From assembly GCA_029553955.1 (NCBI GenBank), contig JAKPJZ010000113.1, forward strand, positions 38,148 to 102,147: a stretch of DNA of 64,000 bases, in the 5' to 3' direction. The notes under the pieces were generated by a model. That model had not been told where the DNA came from and ran no database searches. It saw only the letters and a program-made list of their open reading frames with translations. How positions within the stretch are numbered: position 1 is the first letter of the stretch; each line of letters begins with the position of its first letter. The DNA is from Chloroflexota bacterium (GTDB lineage Bacteria; Chloroflexota; Anaerolineae; SpSt-313). Made by a program: the position numbers and the translations under genes. Below, piece by piece: positions 8,794-17,844 of the stretch.

Positions 8794-10935
8794 ATGGGCA
8801 TCGAGGAGCGCATCGACCAACTGCTGGCGCGCATGACGCCGGCCGAGAAGGTCGGCCAGATGCGGCAGATTGCCGGCAGCGGCGACGACGACACTGAGGC
8901 GCTGATCCGCCAGGGGGGCGCTGGCTCTTTCCTCAACGTGCTGGGCGAGCAGGCGGCCGCGTACCAGCGCTTGGCGGTCGAGGAGAGCCGGCTGGGCATC
9001 CCGCTGCTTTTTGGCCGCGACGTCATCCACGGCTTCCGCACCATCTTCCCCATCCCCCTGGGGCAGGCAGCCTCCTTCGACCCAGGCCTGGTGCGCGAGG
9101 CCGCGCGCATCGCCGCCCGCGAGGCCGCCGCCGCCGGCGTGCACTGGACCTTTGCGCCGATGGTCGATATCGCCCGCGACCCGCGCTGGGGCCGCATCGC
9201 CGAGGGCTGCGGCGAGGACCCCTACCTGGCCGCCTGCCTGGGCGCGGCCATGGTGCAGGGCTTCCAAGGTTCGGACCTGCGCGACCCGGAGCGCATCGCC
9301 GCCTGCGCCAAGCACTATGTGGGCTATGGCGCCGCCGAGGGCGGCCGCGACTATAACACCACCTACATCCCCGAGGGGCTGCTGCGCGACGTGTACCTGC
9401 CGCCGTTCGAGGCCTGCGTGCGCGCCGGGGCGGCGACGCTGATGAGCGCCTTCAACAACCTCAACGGCGTGCCGGCGACCGGCAACGCCTTTACCCTGCG
9501 CAAGGTGCTCAAGGGCGAGTGGGCGTTCGACGGCTTGGTGGTCAGCGATTGGAACTCGGTCATCGAGATGATCGCCCACGGCTGTGCCGCCGACGAGCGC
9601 GAGGCAGCGCTGTGCGCGGTGGCGGCCGGGGTCGACATGGAAATGACCAGCGCCGCCTTTGCGGGGCACCTGGAGTCGTTGCTGGCCGAGGGCCGGCTGC
9701 CGCTCGAGCTGATCGATGAGGCGGTGCGCCGCATCCTGCGCATCAAGCTGCGGCTGGGGCTGTTCGACGACCCCTACCGGCGCAACACGGCGGTACCGCT
9801 CGCGCCCGAGCACCTCGAGGCGGCGCGGCAGGCGGCGCGCGAGAGCTGCGTGCTGCTCAAGAACGACGGCCTGCTGCCGCTGGCCTCCACAGTGGGCAGG
9901 GTGGCCGTGGTGGGCCCGCTGGCCAACGACGGCGGCGAGCAACTGGGCTGCTGGGCCTTTGACGGCCGCGCCGAAGACAGCGTGACTCCGCTGGCAGCAC
10001 TGAGCGCGGCGCTGGGCGAAGAGCGCGTGCGCTATGCGCCAGGGCTGGATGACTGCCGCTCGTGCGGCGAGCGCCTCATCCCCGCGGCGGTGGCCGCGGC
10101 GCGCGAGGCCGACGTGGTGCTCGCCTTCCTGGGCGAGGATGCGGGGCTGAGCGGCGAGGCGCACTCGCGCGCCTTCCTCGACCTGCCCGGCACGCAGCAG
10201 CAACTGCTCGACGCCCTCGCCGCGACCGGCCGGCCGGTGGCTGTGGTGGTCATGGCCGGGCGGCCGCTCACGCTCGAGCCGGTGGCCGAAAAGGCGAACG
10301 CCGTGCTCCTGGCCTGGCACCCGGGCACCATGGGCGGCCCGGCCATCGCCGACCTGCTCCTGGGCGTCGCCTCGCCCTCGGGCCGGCTGCCGGCCACCAT
10401 GCCGCGCACCGTGGGCCAGGTGCCGCTCTACTACAACCGCATGAACACCGGCCGCCCGCCGCGCGGCGACGCGCCCTGCGTCACCACCGGCACGCCGCTC
10501 GACCCCGTGCGCCACTATGCCACCTACCTCGACGTGGACCACCGGCCGCTCTTCCCCTTCGGCTACGGTCTGACCTACTCGACCTTTACCTACAGCGACC
10601 TCGAGCTCTCGACGCGCGAGCTCAAGCTGGGCGAGGCGCTGACGGTGGCGGCGACCGTCACCAACACCGGCCGCGCGCGGGCGACCGAGGTGGCCCAGCT
10701 CTACGTGCGCGACCTGGTGGCCTCGCTGGCGCGCCCGGTGCGCGAGCTGAAGGGCTTTCAGCGGGTGGAACTGGCGCCGGGAGAAGCGGCCCGCGTGCGC
10801 TTTGCCCTGCACACGGATGACCTCAGCTTCCACAACGCCGAGATGCGCCGTGTGACCGAGCCGGGCCGCTTCCAGCTGTGGGTCGGCCCCGACGCGCGCG
10901 GCGGCCTGCAGGGCCAGTTCGAAGTGGTAGAGTAG
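8794..10935 (+). CDS. Glycoside hydrolase family 3 (beta-glucosidase-like)
   Basis: This is a retaining beta-glycosidase of 713 residues. It has an N-terminal TIM-barrel domain with FGRDVIHGFRTIFPIPLG, KHYVGYGAAEGGRDYN and the nucleophile motif GLVVSDWNSV (the Asp), then an alpha/beta C-terminal domain and a fibronectin-III-like tail (RVRFALHTDDLSF). The pattern AKHY..YGAAEGG..YNT is close to BglX-type enzymes, but no signal peptide is present, so a cytoplasmic role in breaking down imported beta-linked saccharides is likely. I start at the ATG at 8794, preceded by GGGAG; the frame is open further upstream, but that sequence looks non-coding. The exact substrate is not readable. Confidence 0.93.
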   Translation: MGIEERIDQLLARMTPAEKVGQMRQIAGSGDDDTEALIRQGGAGSFLNVLGEQAAAYQRLAVEESRLGIPLLFGRDVIHGFRTIFPIPLGQAASFDPGLVREAARIAAREAAAAGVHWTFAPMVDIARDPRWGRIAEGCGEDPYLAACLGAAMVQGFQGSDLRDPERIAACAKHYVGYGAAEGGRDYNTTYIPEGLLRDVYLPPFEACVRAGAATLMSAFNNLNGVPATGNAFTLRKVLKGEWAFDGLVVSDWNSVIEMIAHGCAADEREAALCAVAAGVDMEMTSAAFAGHLESLLAEGRLPLELIDEAVRRILRIKLRLGLFDDPYRRNTAVPLAPEHLEAARQAARESCVLLKNDGLLPLASTVGRVAVVGPLANDGGEQLGCWAFDGRAEDSVTPLAALSAALGEERVRYAPGLDDCRSCGERLIPAAVAAAREADVVLAFLGEDAGLSGEAHSRAFLDLPGTQQQLLDALAATGRPVAVVVMAGRPLTLEPVAEKANAVLLAWHPGTMGGPAIADLLLGVASPSGRLPATMPRTVGQVPLYYNRMNTGRPPRGDAPCVTTGTPLDPVRHYATYLDVDHRPLFPFGYGLTYSTFTYSDLELSTRELKLGEALTVAATVTNTGRARATEVAQLYVRDLVASLARPVRELKGFQRVELAPGEAARVRFALHTDDLSFHNAEMRRVTEPGRFQLWVGPDARGGLQGQFEVVE

Positions 10936-11028
10936 AGGCTTGAAGTGCGCCCACACCTGACACACCAATTTCCATAGCGGGCAGGCGATTGGCAAGAACT
11001 CCGGCAGAGGCCTGCCCATGCCGCGGCT

Positions 11029-11169
11029 GGCCCCCCCTACCGTTCCCCCGTCGCGGGGGAATAGGGCTGTCTTCGCCCAGACTGCATCGCTCGCTTGCCG
11101 TTTCTTGGCCGCACAGGATGCGGTCGGGCGACCCAATTCCCCTGTCGCGGGGGAACGGTAGGGGGGGCC
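11029..11169. mobile_element. MITE-like element with 38-bp terminal inverted repeats
   Basis: The termini read GGCCCCCCCTACCGTTCCCC and its reverse complement. The roughly 38-bp arms match apart from a few bases and flank about 65 bp of unique sequence; each arm contains its own small hairpin (CCCCCGTCGCGGGGG). No coding capacity. It lies in the gap between the GH3 gene and the next gene; the rest of 10936-11298 shows nothing else. Confidence 0.6.
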
Positions 11170-11298
11170 ACCCTGCAGCAGGAGGGACCCTCTGTCAGCC
11201 GCGGCGTGAGCTGGACAGAGTCTTTGCCAGAAAGCAGGCACTGGCCACCCGCCAGGGAAACCGCTGTGTCAGGTGTGGCGCAGACGTGGGCGCGCCGG

Positions 11299-11589
11299 CT
11301 AGCGAACGGGCGTCTTCTCCTCCTCCTGGGCGGCCGCCTCCATGGCGCGCTCGTCCTCGGAGGTAATCTGCTGCTCCTGCACGCCGGCCTTCTTCATGGC
11401 GGCCTGCAGCTCCTGCTCGTTCATCTGCTCCACGGGCTTGCCGGCCTGCTGCTCGACCTTTTGCACGTCCTTCTGGCTCATCTTGTGGGCAACGCCGCCC
11501 ACCAGGAACAGCGCGGCCCCGCCCACGAGCAGCCGCCGCCGGAACACGCGCCGCGCCGTGCGGCGCATCATGCCTCTGCGCATGAACAT
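11299..11589 (-). CDS. Small membrane protein with SHOCT-like C-terminal region
   Basis: A 96-residue protein. A basic N-terminus (MFMRRGMMRRTARRVFRRR) precedes one transmembrane segment (LLVGGAALFLVGGVAH), then a soluble tail MSQKDVQKVEQQAGKPVEQM followed by NEQELQAAMKKAGV, resembling the short SHOCT-type helical pair. GGAGG lies seven bases before the ATG at 11589. An upstream in-frame start at 11646 is possible but has no ribosome site. No function is assigned. Confidence 0.65.
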   Translation of the reverse strand: MFMRRGMMRRTARRVFRRRLLVGGAALFLVGGVAHKMSQKDVQKVEQQAGKPVEQMNEQELQAAMKKAGVQEQQITSEDERAMEAAAQEEEKTPVR

Positions 11590-11742
11590 GGGCGCACCTC
11601 CAACACCAGGCTCGTCTTCCAGGCCAGCAATAGGCATGCCAGGCAAGGGGGGTATTGGGTTGGCCGCGGGCGTCGCCGGCGGTCAACCCAACACCCCCTC
11701 TCAAGGGCCCCGCACTGGGATGGTGCGGAGCGCCTGGGCCAG

Positions 11743-12486
11743 TCAGGCGAGCTGCGCCTGGCAGCGCGCCACCCAGGCCGCATCCATGCGCGCCAGGCGG
11801 TTCTTCTTGAGGTTTTCCCTCATGATGCGGCGCACGTCGGGGTCGGTGCAGGCCAGCCAGACCTCGAAGCGCCCTTTGCCCACCTCCGGCAGCGCACACA
11901 CCGCCACGCTCCAGCAATAGCTCAGCCCTTTGGCCAGCGCGCAGAACTCGGGGCTCTTGCGGCCGGTGAAGGTGGGGATGGCGGCGGTGATGCGGTGGAG
12001 AATGCCGAGCACCCGCTCCACGTGCGCCGGCTTGCCCAACAGGCGCGGCTCGCAGAGCGCCGCTGCGGCTGCCCGCCGTTCGAGAAGCGTTCCCGCGCTC
12101 CAGTGTTCCATCTCGGCCAGGAGCGCCTCCATGTCGGCATCGCCCAGGCGCTGTAAGGCCATGGCCACCGCCTCACGCAGGCGCCAGCGCGGGTCGTTGG
12201 CCAGGCGGCGCAGCGTGGGCAGCACCGTGGCGTCGCCCTCCGCGGCCAGCCGGCCCAGGCCCACGGCGCCGCAGCAGGCGAGAAAGCCCTGGGGCGAGTC
12301 GCCGGGCGCCTCTTCAGGCGTCAGGGCCGCCCAACGGTGGAATTGCGCCGCAGCGCCCTCGTCGGCCACCGCCTGCATGAGCTCCAGGTTGCCGCGCGGC
12401 CCCGGCAGGCCCGATTCCTGCAACAGGTACGGCTCCCAGTCGGCAAGGCCGCGCAGGGTCGCGCGGCATTCCTCAATCTTGCTCAT
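11743..12486 (-). CDS. HEAT-repeat protein
   Basis: A 247-residue, soluble, alpha-helical protein. The central part has HEAT-like repeats (VLPTLRRLANDPRWRLREAV, ALQRLGDADMEALLAEMEHW), as in proteins built on DNA-alkylation-repeat or PBS-lyase-type scaffolds; such scaffolds usually bind protein or nucleic acid. The conserved DNA-binding residues of AlkD-type glycosylases are not obvious to me. The start at 12486 is chosen because GAGGTGG precedes it and the frame upstream translates a palindrome. It follows the CPBP protease remnant on the same strand, across a hairpin at 12538-12573. Function unknown. Confidence 0.7.
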   Translation of the reverse strand: MSKIEECRATLRGLADWEPYLLQESGLPGPRGNLELMQAVADEGAAAQFHRWAALTPEEAPGDSPQGFLACCGAVGLGRLAAEGDATVLPTLRRLANDPRWRLREAVAMALQRLGDADMEALLAEMEHWSAGTLLERRAAAAALCEPRLLGKPAHVERVLGILHRITAAIPTFTGRKSPEFCALAKGLSYCWSVAVCALPEVGKGRFEVWLACTDPDVRRIMRENLKKNRLARMDAAWVARCQAQLA

Positions 12487-12537
12487 CCTTTTCCACCTCG
12501 ATAGGGCAGATGGCAGACGTTTGTGGCCTACATGCGT

Positions 12538-12573
12538 GTAGTGAGGGAGAAGGTGCGCCTTCTCCCTCACTAC
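12538..12573. terminator. Perfect hairpin between the CPBP and HEAT genes
   Basis: Arms GTAGTGAGGGAGAAGG and CCTTCTCCCTCACTAC around TGCG. It has no T-run, so it may be a repeat rather than an intrinsic terminator. Confidence 0.5.
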
Positions 12574-12583
12574 GAGCTCAACG

Positions 12584-13356
12584 CTACCCCTGCCCCACAG
12601 CCAGCGGCCCCGGCAGCTCACCGCGGCGCAGCCAGAAGAAGACGGCCAGGGCAGCAGTCACGATCGCCAGCGCGGCGCCGAACTCGCCCGTCCAATAGGC
12701 CGCGGCCGTGCCGGCCACGACCATCGGGTCGAGCACAGCCTGGATGAAAAAGTTGTGGCCCCCGTGCAGGAGCATGGCCGTCCACACGCTGCCCGACTTG
12801 AGCACGATCCAGTTGAACACAAAGGTCATGGCCATCGCCATCACGGCAAAGCAGAGCCACTGGTACACACGCAGGGTGACGGCGTTGTTATAGTCGGCGA
12901 GGAAGATGCCCGGCGTATGATACAGCACCCAGATCGCGCCGCCGATGAGCGAGGCACGGGTATAGCCCGAGTTGGTTCAGCCGAGGCGCCAGAAAGCCGC
13001 GCCAACCGATCTCCTCGCCCAGGGCCGTGATCGAGCCGATCAGCGGCCCGGCCAGCCCCAGCAGCCATACCCCACCGTAGGCCAGCAGAGCATACGCCGC
13101 GGGCAGCACGTAGGCCAGCGCCAGGTAGCGGGCCTTGCCCAGGCCCCAGCCCAGCCCACGCAGGTTGCGGTGATAGAAGAGACACGTCGCGAGGGCAGCA
13201 ATGCCCGGTGCCCACATGAGCGCGACGACGCCTAGGCCCCCGCCGGTCTCAATGCGCCCCGTGACGATGATGGGCACGTAGACCGCCACGCACAGAACGA
13301 GTGCGAGAGCGAGGAAAGTAAAGATCTCTTGGCGTACCTGCTTGGCTGACTCCACG
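12584..13356 (-). pseudogene. CPBP (CAAX-type) intramembrane metalloprotease, frameshifted
   Basis: Together two overlapping frames make one ABI/CPBP membrane protease. The first (from a GTG at 13356, after AGGGGA) carries the catalytic ALGEEIGWRGF motif; the second carries the later motif region IWVLYHTPGIF, FNWIVLKSG and AMLLHGGHNFF. They join if one base is removed from the GGG run at 12966-12968 (plus CCC), which restores LNQLGYTRASLIGGAIWVL. So the gene has a one-base insertion in a homopolymer: either a true inactivating or phase-variable frameshift or a sequencing error. Members of this family cleave or modify membrane-associated peptides. Confidence 0.8.
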
Positions 13357-13485
13357 GCTGACTTTTCCCCTAGAGATTGAGATGATGAACATGCGGCCCC
13401 ATTATAGGGCCGGTTCGCCGCTTGGCCAACAGCCGGAAGCGCAGTGGACGAGCCAAGCACCGGCACACCGTTACCTCCCTCTTGC

Positions 13486-13514
13486 TTGACTCCAGCGGCC
13501 TGACGGTGTACAAA
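13486..13514 (+). promoter_or_regulatory. Sigma70-type promoter for the mannose-6-phosphate isomerase gene
   Basis: TTGACT (13486-13491), 17 bp, TACAAA (13509-13514). Start codons at 13538 and 13553 follow closely. Confidence 0.55.
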
Positions 13515-13552
13515 AGGGCGCACGCGCTATCGCTGGAATGGAGCCTGACACC

Positions 13553-14776
13553 ATGCCCGATGGACCACTCACACCGCGCCCCTACCTGCTGCACAACCGC
13601 ATCCAGCCCTACGAGTGGGGCGGCCGCGGCAAGGGTGCGTACATCCCGCGCCTGCTGGGCTTCGAGCCCGAGCCCGGCCGGGCCTACGCCGAGCTGTGGA
13701 TCGGCGCGCACCCTTCGGCCCCCTCCGATATGGAGCTGGCCGGCGCCCGCCTGCCGCTGCCCGCGCTGGTCGCGCGGCAGCCGGAGGCGGTGCTGGGGCC
13801 GGAGGTAGCGCGCGCGTTCGGCGCGCTGCCCTTCCTGCTCAAGGTGCTCTCGGCGGCGCAGCCGCTCTCCATCCAGGTGCACCCCAACCGGGCGCAGGCC
13901 GAGCGGCTGCACGCACGCGACCCCGAGCACTATCCAGATGCGAACCACAAGCCCGAGGTGGCCATCGCGCTCGACGGGCTGACCGCCCTGGTCGGGTTCA
14001 AGCCCTTTGACGGCATCGTACAGGCGCTCGATGCCTACCCCGAGCTGGCGGGCCTCGCCGGGCCGGAGCTCTGCCGCGCCTTGGGCATGGCGCGGCAGGC
14101 CCCGTACGCTACGCAGCAGGCGCTGGTGCGGCGGCTCTGCGGAGCGCCCCTGGCGGGAGACGGGCTGGACGCGGCGCTCGACGGCCTGGAGCGACGGCTC
14201 ACTGCGCTGACCCGCCCGCTGCTGCAAGAAGAGGCGCTGTTCCTCGACCTGCGCCGCGCCTACCCCGGGCCCGATATGGGCCTGTTCCTGCTCTTCCTGC
14301 TCAACCTGGTGCACCTGCGCGCGGGGCAGGCGATCTACATCGCGGCGGGCGTGCCCCACGCCTACGTCCACGGCAACATCGTCGAGTGCATGGCCGCATC
14401 CGACAACGTGGTGCGCGTGGGGCTGACCGGCAAGTTCAGAGACGTGCCGGCGCTCGCAGAGGTCCTCGCCTGCGACCTGGGCGCGCCGGCGCTGCTCGAC
14501 GGGCCGCCCGGCGCCGCGGAGGTGGTCTACCGCACCCCCGCCGCCGAGTTCGAAATCACCCGCTGGGAGCTGGTCGCCGGTGCGGAGCGGCGCGAGGCGA
14601 CCCATGGCCGGCTGCAGGTGCTGCTTGTGACGGCGGGCGAGATCCGCCTGGGCTGGGCCGAGCAGGGCTCGCTGCCGCTGCGGCAGGGCCAGGCGGCGCT
14701 GATCCCGGCCTGCCTAGCGGCGTATCGCCTGACGGCCGTCGAGGCGGCGCAGATGTTTCGGGTGGCGGTGCCCTAG
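13553..14776 (+). CDS. manA: Mannose-6-phosphate isomerase, class I
   Basis: This zinc enzyme interconverts fructose-6-phosphate and mannose-6-phosphate and feeds GDP-mannose synthesis or mannose catabolism. The 407-residue protein has the metal-site motifs SIQVHPN, DANHKPE and AAGVPHAYVHGN, and AELWIGAHPSAPS near the N-terminus. Overall length fits the class I family. The ATG at 13553 has GGAG nine bases upstream; the ATG at 13538 is an alternative. It is transcribed alone from a nearby promoter; the neighbouring kinase gene has its own ribosome site 128 bp downstream. Confidence 0.93.
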   Translation: MPDGPLTPRPYLLHNRIQPYEWGGRGKGAYIPRLLGFEPEPGRAYAELWIGAHPSAPSDMELAGARLPLPALVARQPEAVLGPEVARAFGALPFLLKVLSAAQPLSIQVHPNRAQAERLHARDPEHYPDANHKPEVAIALDGLTALVGFKPFDGIVQALDAYPELAGLAGPELCRALGMARQAPYATQQALVRRLCGAPLAGDGLDAALDGLERRLTALTRPLLQEEALFLDLRRAYPGPDMGLFLLFLLNLVHLRAGQAIYIAAGVPHAYVHGNIVECMAASDNVVRVGLTGKFRDVPALAEVLACDLGAPALLDGPPGAAEVVYRTPAAEFEITRWELVAGAERREATHGRLQVLLVTAGEIRLGWAEQGSLPLRQGQAALIPACLAAYRLTAVEAAQMFRVAVP

Positions 14777-14904
14777 CAGCCTGTCGGAACGCTCCCCCGG
14801 CATGCCTCTTGCTGACTCTCCCGTCAGCCCTTTTCAACCCCTGATGGAGGCGCGGATGGCGAGCAACTCGCAGACAAGTGGACCCGAGAGGCAGGAGGCC
14901 AGAC

Positions 14905-16773
14905 GTGGGCCAGGCACAGCGGCCTAGGCCACTCCTGTCTTTCTTTGGCACAGTGGAGGGGACGCTGGTGCTCCTGCTGCTCGCCGTCCTGCTGCCGGTC
15001 ATCCTGGCGCAGGTCGGCCTCAGCCTGGTCAACTTTGAGGTCCGCGCCGCAGAACAGGCCCAATCGCAGCTCAATGTGGCCCGGGTGGCGGCGGTGACCG
15101 CCAACAACTATGTCCGCGACGTCGAGCGCACCGAGCTGGCCATCGGCACCGCGCTGACGGCCTCGCCGCCCCCACCACCCCAAGAAGAGACGCGCCTGCT
15201 GGCCGCCTCGACGGCGGCGTACATCGCAGTGCTGCGCTTTAGCTGGTTCGACCCGGCCGGCCGGGCCATCGCCTCCAGCGAGCCACGGGTCGTCGGGCTG
15301 GACTTTGGCGACCGGCTCTACGTCCAGCAAGTTCAGGCCGGGCAGGAGATGGTCGTGAGCGACCTCTTCCCGGCGCGCATCGGCGACGGGCAGATTTTCG
15401 TCATCGCGCGGGGGATACGCGACGCCCAGGGCAACCTGCAGGGGATGGTGGTGGCGGCGATCGACCCGGACGTGGTTAGCAGGGTGTTGCTGCCCACAGA
15501 GCTCACGAACGGCACCACCGTCGCCGTCTTTGACGCCAACGGCCAACTGGTCTACCAGAACCCGCCGGCAGCTCCAGGCGTGACCCGGCAAGATTGGGCG
15601 CGCGCCCTGCCCCAGCTCGCGCAGGCGCAGGCCGGGCAAGAGGCGATGGGCGCTTTTGTCTCGCCGGCCAATGGGCAGCGCCAAGTGTTCGGCCTGACCC
15701 CGGCCGGGACTACTGGCTGGGTGGCCCTCGCCTACCGGCCGCAAGCCCAGGTGACGGCGCCACTCGTGCAGAACCTCCTGGTGCAACTGGGCCTGCTCCT
15801 GGGCATCGGCGCCCTCGGGCTGGCCATCGCCCTGCGCGGCAGCCGCAGCATCACCGTCCCCCTCGAGCATGTGCGCCGCCATGCCTTGGCAGTGGGCCGC
15901 GGCGAACAGCCGCCGCCGCTGCAGCCGAGGGGCCCGATCGAACTGCGGGACCTCGCCGTGGCCTCGAACCACATGGCCGCCGAGATCCAGGCGCGGGAGG
16001 AGCGCATCAGGGCACTCTACGGCGCAGAGCGCCAGGCGCGCGCCGAGGCCGAGGCGGCGGTACGGGCACGAGAGCAGTTCCTCGCCGGGTCGGCCCACGA
16101 GCTCAAGACGCCGGTCACCAACCTGCGCGGCTTTGCCGAGCTGGCGCTGCGCCGCCTCACGAAGCGAGGCGTGCTCAGCCCCGAGGAGCTGCGGCGCACC
16201 CTCGAGACCATCGACCGACAGGCCGACAGGCTGGCGCGGCTGGTGGCCCAGCTCTTGGACGTTGCCAGCATTGAGGCCGGCGAGATGGAGCTGCGGCGAC
16301 AGGAGACGGACCTGACAGCACTGGCGCAGGGAGTCGCATCGAGGCTGCACGCCGCCACGCAGCGGCGCGTCGACGTGGCGGCGCCAGGGCCCCTGCCGGC
16401 CTTGGTCGACGCCGCGCGCATCGAGCAGGTGCTGGCCAACCTGGTGGATAACGCCGCCAAGTTCAGCCCCAAAGACAGGCCCGTGGAGGTGGCACTGGCG
16501 GCGCCTGATCCGGAGTCGGTGCGCATCGCGGTGCGCGATCACGGCCCAGGCATCCCCCCAGAGCGGCGCGAGCTCATCTTTACCCGCTTCTACCAGGCGC
16601 AGGCCGGCCGGCCCTTCAGCGGCCTGGGCCTGGGCCTCTACTATGCCCGCCGCATCGTCGAGCTGCACGGCGGCACCATCGCGGCCGAAGCCCCGCCCGG
16701 TGGCGGCACGCGCCTGGTGCTCACTCTGCCGGTGAGGCCGCCCGAGGGGCAGGGCCTTGAGCAGGCCCGCTAG
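14905..16773 (+). CDS. Membrane sensor histidine kinase with extracytoplasmic Cache-like domain
   Basis: A 622-residue sensor kinase. TM1 (LVLLLLAVLLPVILAQVGL) and TM2 (NLLVQLGLLLGIGALGLAIAL) enclose a Cache-type sensor with LYVQQVQAGQEMVVSDLF and VFDANGQLVYQNP. A HAMP segment, a HisKA domain with the phospho-acceptor His in SAHELKTPVTNLRGF, and a HATPase_c domain (NLVDNAAKFSPK, DHGPGIPPERR, GLGLGLYYARRIVELHGG) follow. I choose the GTG at 14905 because AGGAGG lies six bases upstream; the GTG at 14878 has no such site. No response regulator is adjacent, so its partner is elsewhere; the ligand is unknown. Confidence 0.9.
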   Translation: MGQAQRPRPLLSFFGTVEGTLVLLLLAVLLPVILAQVGLSLVNFEVRAAEQAQSQLNVARVAAVTANNYVRDVERTELAIGTALTASPPPPPQEETRLLAASTAAYIAVLRFSWFDPAGRAIASSEPRVVGLDFGDRLYVQQVQAGQEMVVSDLFPARIGDGQIFVIARGIRDAQGNLQGMVVAAIDPDVVSRVLLPTELTNGTTVAVFDANGQLVYQNPPAAPGVTRQDWARALPQLAQAQAGQEAMGAFVSPANGQRQVFGLTPAGTTGWVALAYRPQAQVTAPLVQNLLVQLGLLLGIGALGLAIALRGSRSITVPLEHVRRHALAVGRGEQPPPLQPRGPIELRDLAVASNHMAAEIQAREERIRALYGAERQARAEAEAAVRAREQFLAGSAHELKTPVTNLRGFAELALRRLTKRGVLSPEELRRTLETIDRQADRLARLVAQLLDVASIEAGEMELRRQETDLTALAQGVASRLHAATQRRVDVAAPGPLPALVDAARIEQVLANLVDNAAKFSPKDRPVEVALAAPDPESVRIAVRDHGPGIPPERRELIFTRFYQAQAGRPFSGLGLGLYYARRIVELHGGTIAAEAPPGGGTRLVLTLPVRPPEGQGLEQAR

Positions 16774-16865
16774 CAGCAATGCCTTTCGAACAAGGCAGCA
16801 GCCGCAGTAACGACTCTAGTCGTCGTCAGAATGGCGGCCAAGCCGGCATTGCAGCGCTGTCCGCA

Positions 16866-16948
16866 ACTGCTCAGCCTGTCTGTCATTGCGAGTATCCCAT
16901 GCCGCGCGGCGGCATGGGATACTCGCAATGACAGACAGGCTGAGCAGT
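16866..16948. repeat. Perfect 83-bp palindrome, TGTCATTGCGAG family shell
   Basis: Arms of 40 bp begin ACTGCTCAGCCTGTCTGTCA and close on a 3-nt GCG loop. The outer part is shared with the element at 29362-29469, while the inner part (TATCCCATGCCGC) is different. Confidence 0.9.
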
Positions 16949-16974
16949 GACGATTCTCAATGACTGAGGCAAGA

Positions 16975-17032
16975 TCTCACCGCAGAGGACGCAGAGGTTC
17001 TTCTGATCCTCTTTGCGTCCTCTACCGGTGGA
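16975..17032. repeat. Inverted repeat of the CACCGCAGAGG family, diverged
   Basis: Left arm TCACCGCAGAGGACGCAGAG, right arm CTCTTTGCGTCCTCTACCGG; the pairing is imperfect. Related copies are at 41971-42048, 53321-53392 and 56059-56172. With the palindrome at 16866 and the promoter at 17080 it fills the 16774-17178 gap. Confidence 0.7.
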
Positions 17033-17079
17033 TATCCTCGTCGGTTTGAGACCAAGCTCTGCTGGAATAGCGGCGAGTA

Positions 17080-17109
17080 TTGACCACACTCCCCGCTTTG
17101 GGGTATAAT
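17080..17109 (+). promoter_or_regulatory. Sigma70-type promoter for the lipoprotein/kinase pair
   Basis: TTGACC (17080-17085), 18 bp, TATAAT (17104-17109), about 70 bp before the lipoprotein start. Confidence 0.65.
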
Positions 17110-17178
17110 GCTGCACACTCTGAAACCCCATCACTCATCACCAAGGCCTGCATCTTTGTATCCTAGGAGGACCTCGCA

Positions 17179-17838
17179 ATGAAGAATCGGCGCACGATCG
17201 CTGTTCTCGCCCTGTGCTTGCTCGTTGTGGCCGCCGCCGGCTGTGCCCCGGCGCAGCAGAGCGCCGCCCCGACCGCGTCGCGCACGCCCCGGCCTACCTT
17301 CACTGCCCTGCCGCCGGCCACCGCCACCCCCACCGTGCTGCCGACGCTGCCGCCGACCGCCACCCCCGAGCCGCCGACAGCGACGCCAGTGCCGCCTACC
17401 GATACACCCGCGCCGCCGCCCACCAAGGCGCCGCCGCCGCCCACAGCCGTGCCGCCGACGGCGGTGCCCGCGCCGCAGCCCGGCGCCCACGGCGTCATTG
17501 GCCGGCTGCGCACCCGCGACGGCCGCAACGACTTTGCCGTGAACGAGGAGGTCTTTTTTACCTTTGAGGTCGAGAACCCCGGCGACGGCGATGTCCGCTT
17601 TGGCATCCTGGGCCTCAAGGCCAATAACGACGTGCCGTTCCAGACCAGTTGGACCTCCGACGTCTACGACCACAAGTTCATCGCCCACCAGACCTTCCGC
17701 AACGACGACCGCATCATTTTTGCTGCGCCCGGCACCTACACCGTGCGCCTGGCCGTGTGCTTTGCGACGTACAATGACTGCCGCGGCGGCGCCGACGCCT
17801 GGGAAGAGTTTGGCTCTGTCGTGGTCAACATCCGCTGA
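17179..17838 (+). CDS. Lipoprotein with Pro/Thr-rich linker and beta-rich domain
   Basis: A 219-residue lipoprotein exported to the outer face of the membrane. It has an N-terminal signal ending AAAGC, then a long low-complexity linker of PPTATP repeats (about residues 30-105), and a C-terminal beta-rich domain (VNEEVFFTFEVENPGDGDVR, APGTYTVRLAVCFATYNDC) that looks like an Ig/CARDB-type fold with a possible disulphide. AGGAGG precedes the ATG with good spacing. The kinase gene follows after 6 bp, so the pair is cotranscribed and the lipoprotein could be a sensory or client protein. Function is not known. Confidence 0.75.
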   Translation: MKNRRTIAVLALCLLVVAAAGCAPAQQSAAPTASRTPRPTFTALPPATATPTVLPTLPPTATPEPPTATPVPPTDTPAPPPTKAPPPPTAVPPTAVPAPQPGAHGVIGRLRTRDGRNDFAVNEEVFFTFEVENPGDGDVRFGILGLKANNDVPFQTSWTSDVYDHKFIAHQTFRNDDRIIFAAPGTYTVRLAVCFATYNDCRGGADAWEEFGSVVVNIR

Positions 17839-17844
17839 GGTCCG

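Noticed and set aside
8725..11241. Long minus-strand frame opposite the GH3 gene
   Set aside because: Antisense shadow of a clear glycosidase gene, Ala/Arg/His-rich, no domain.
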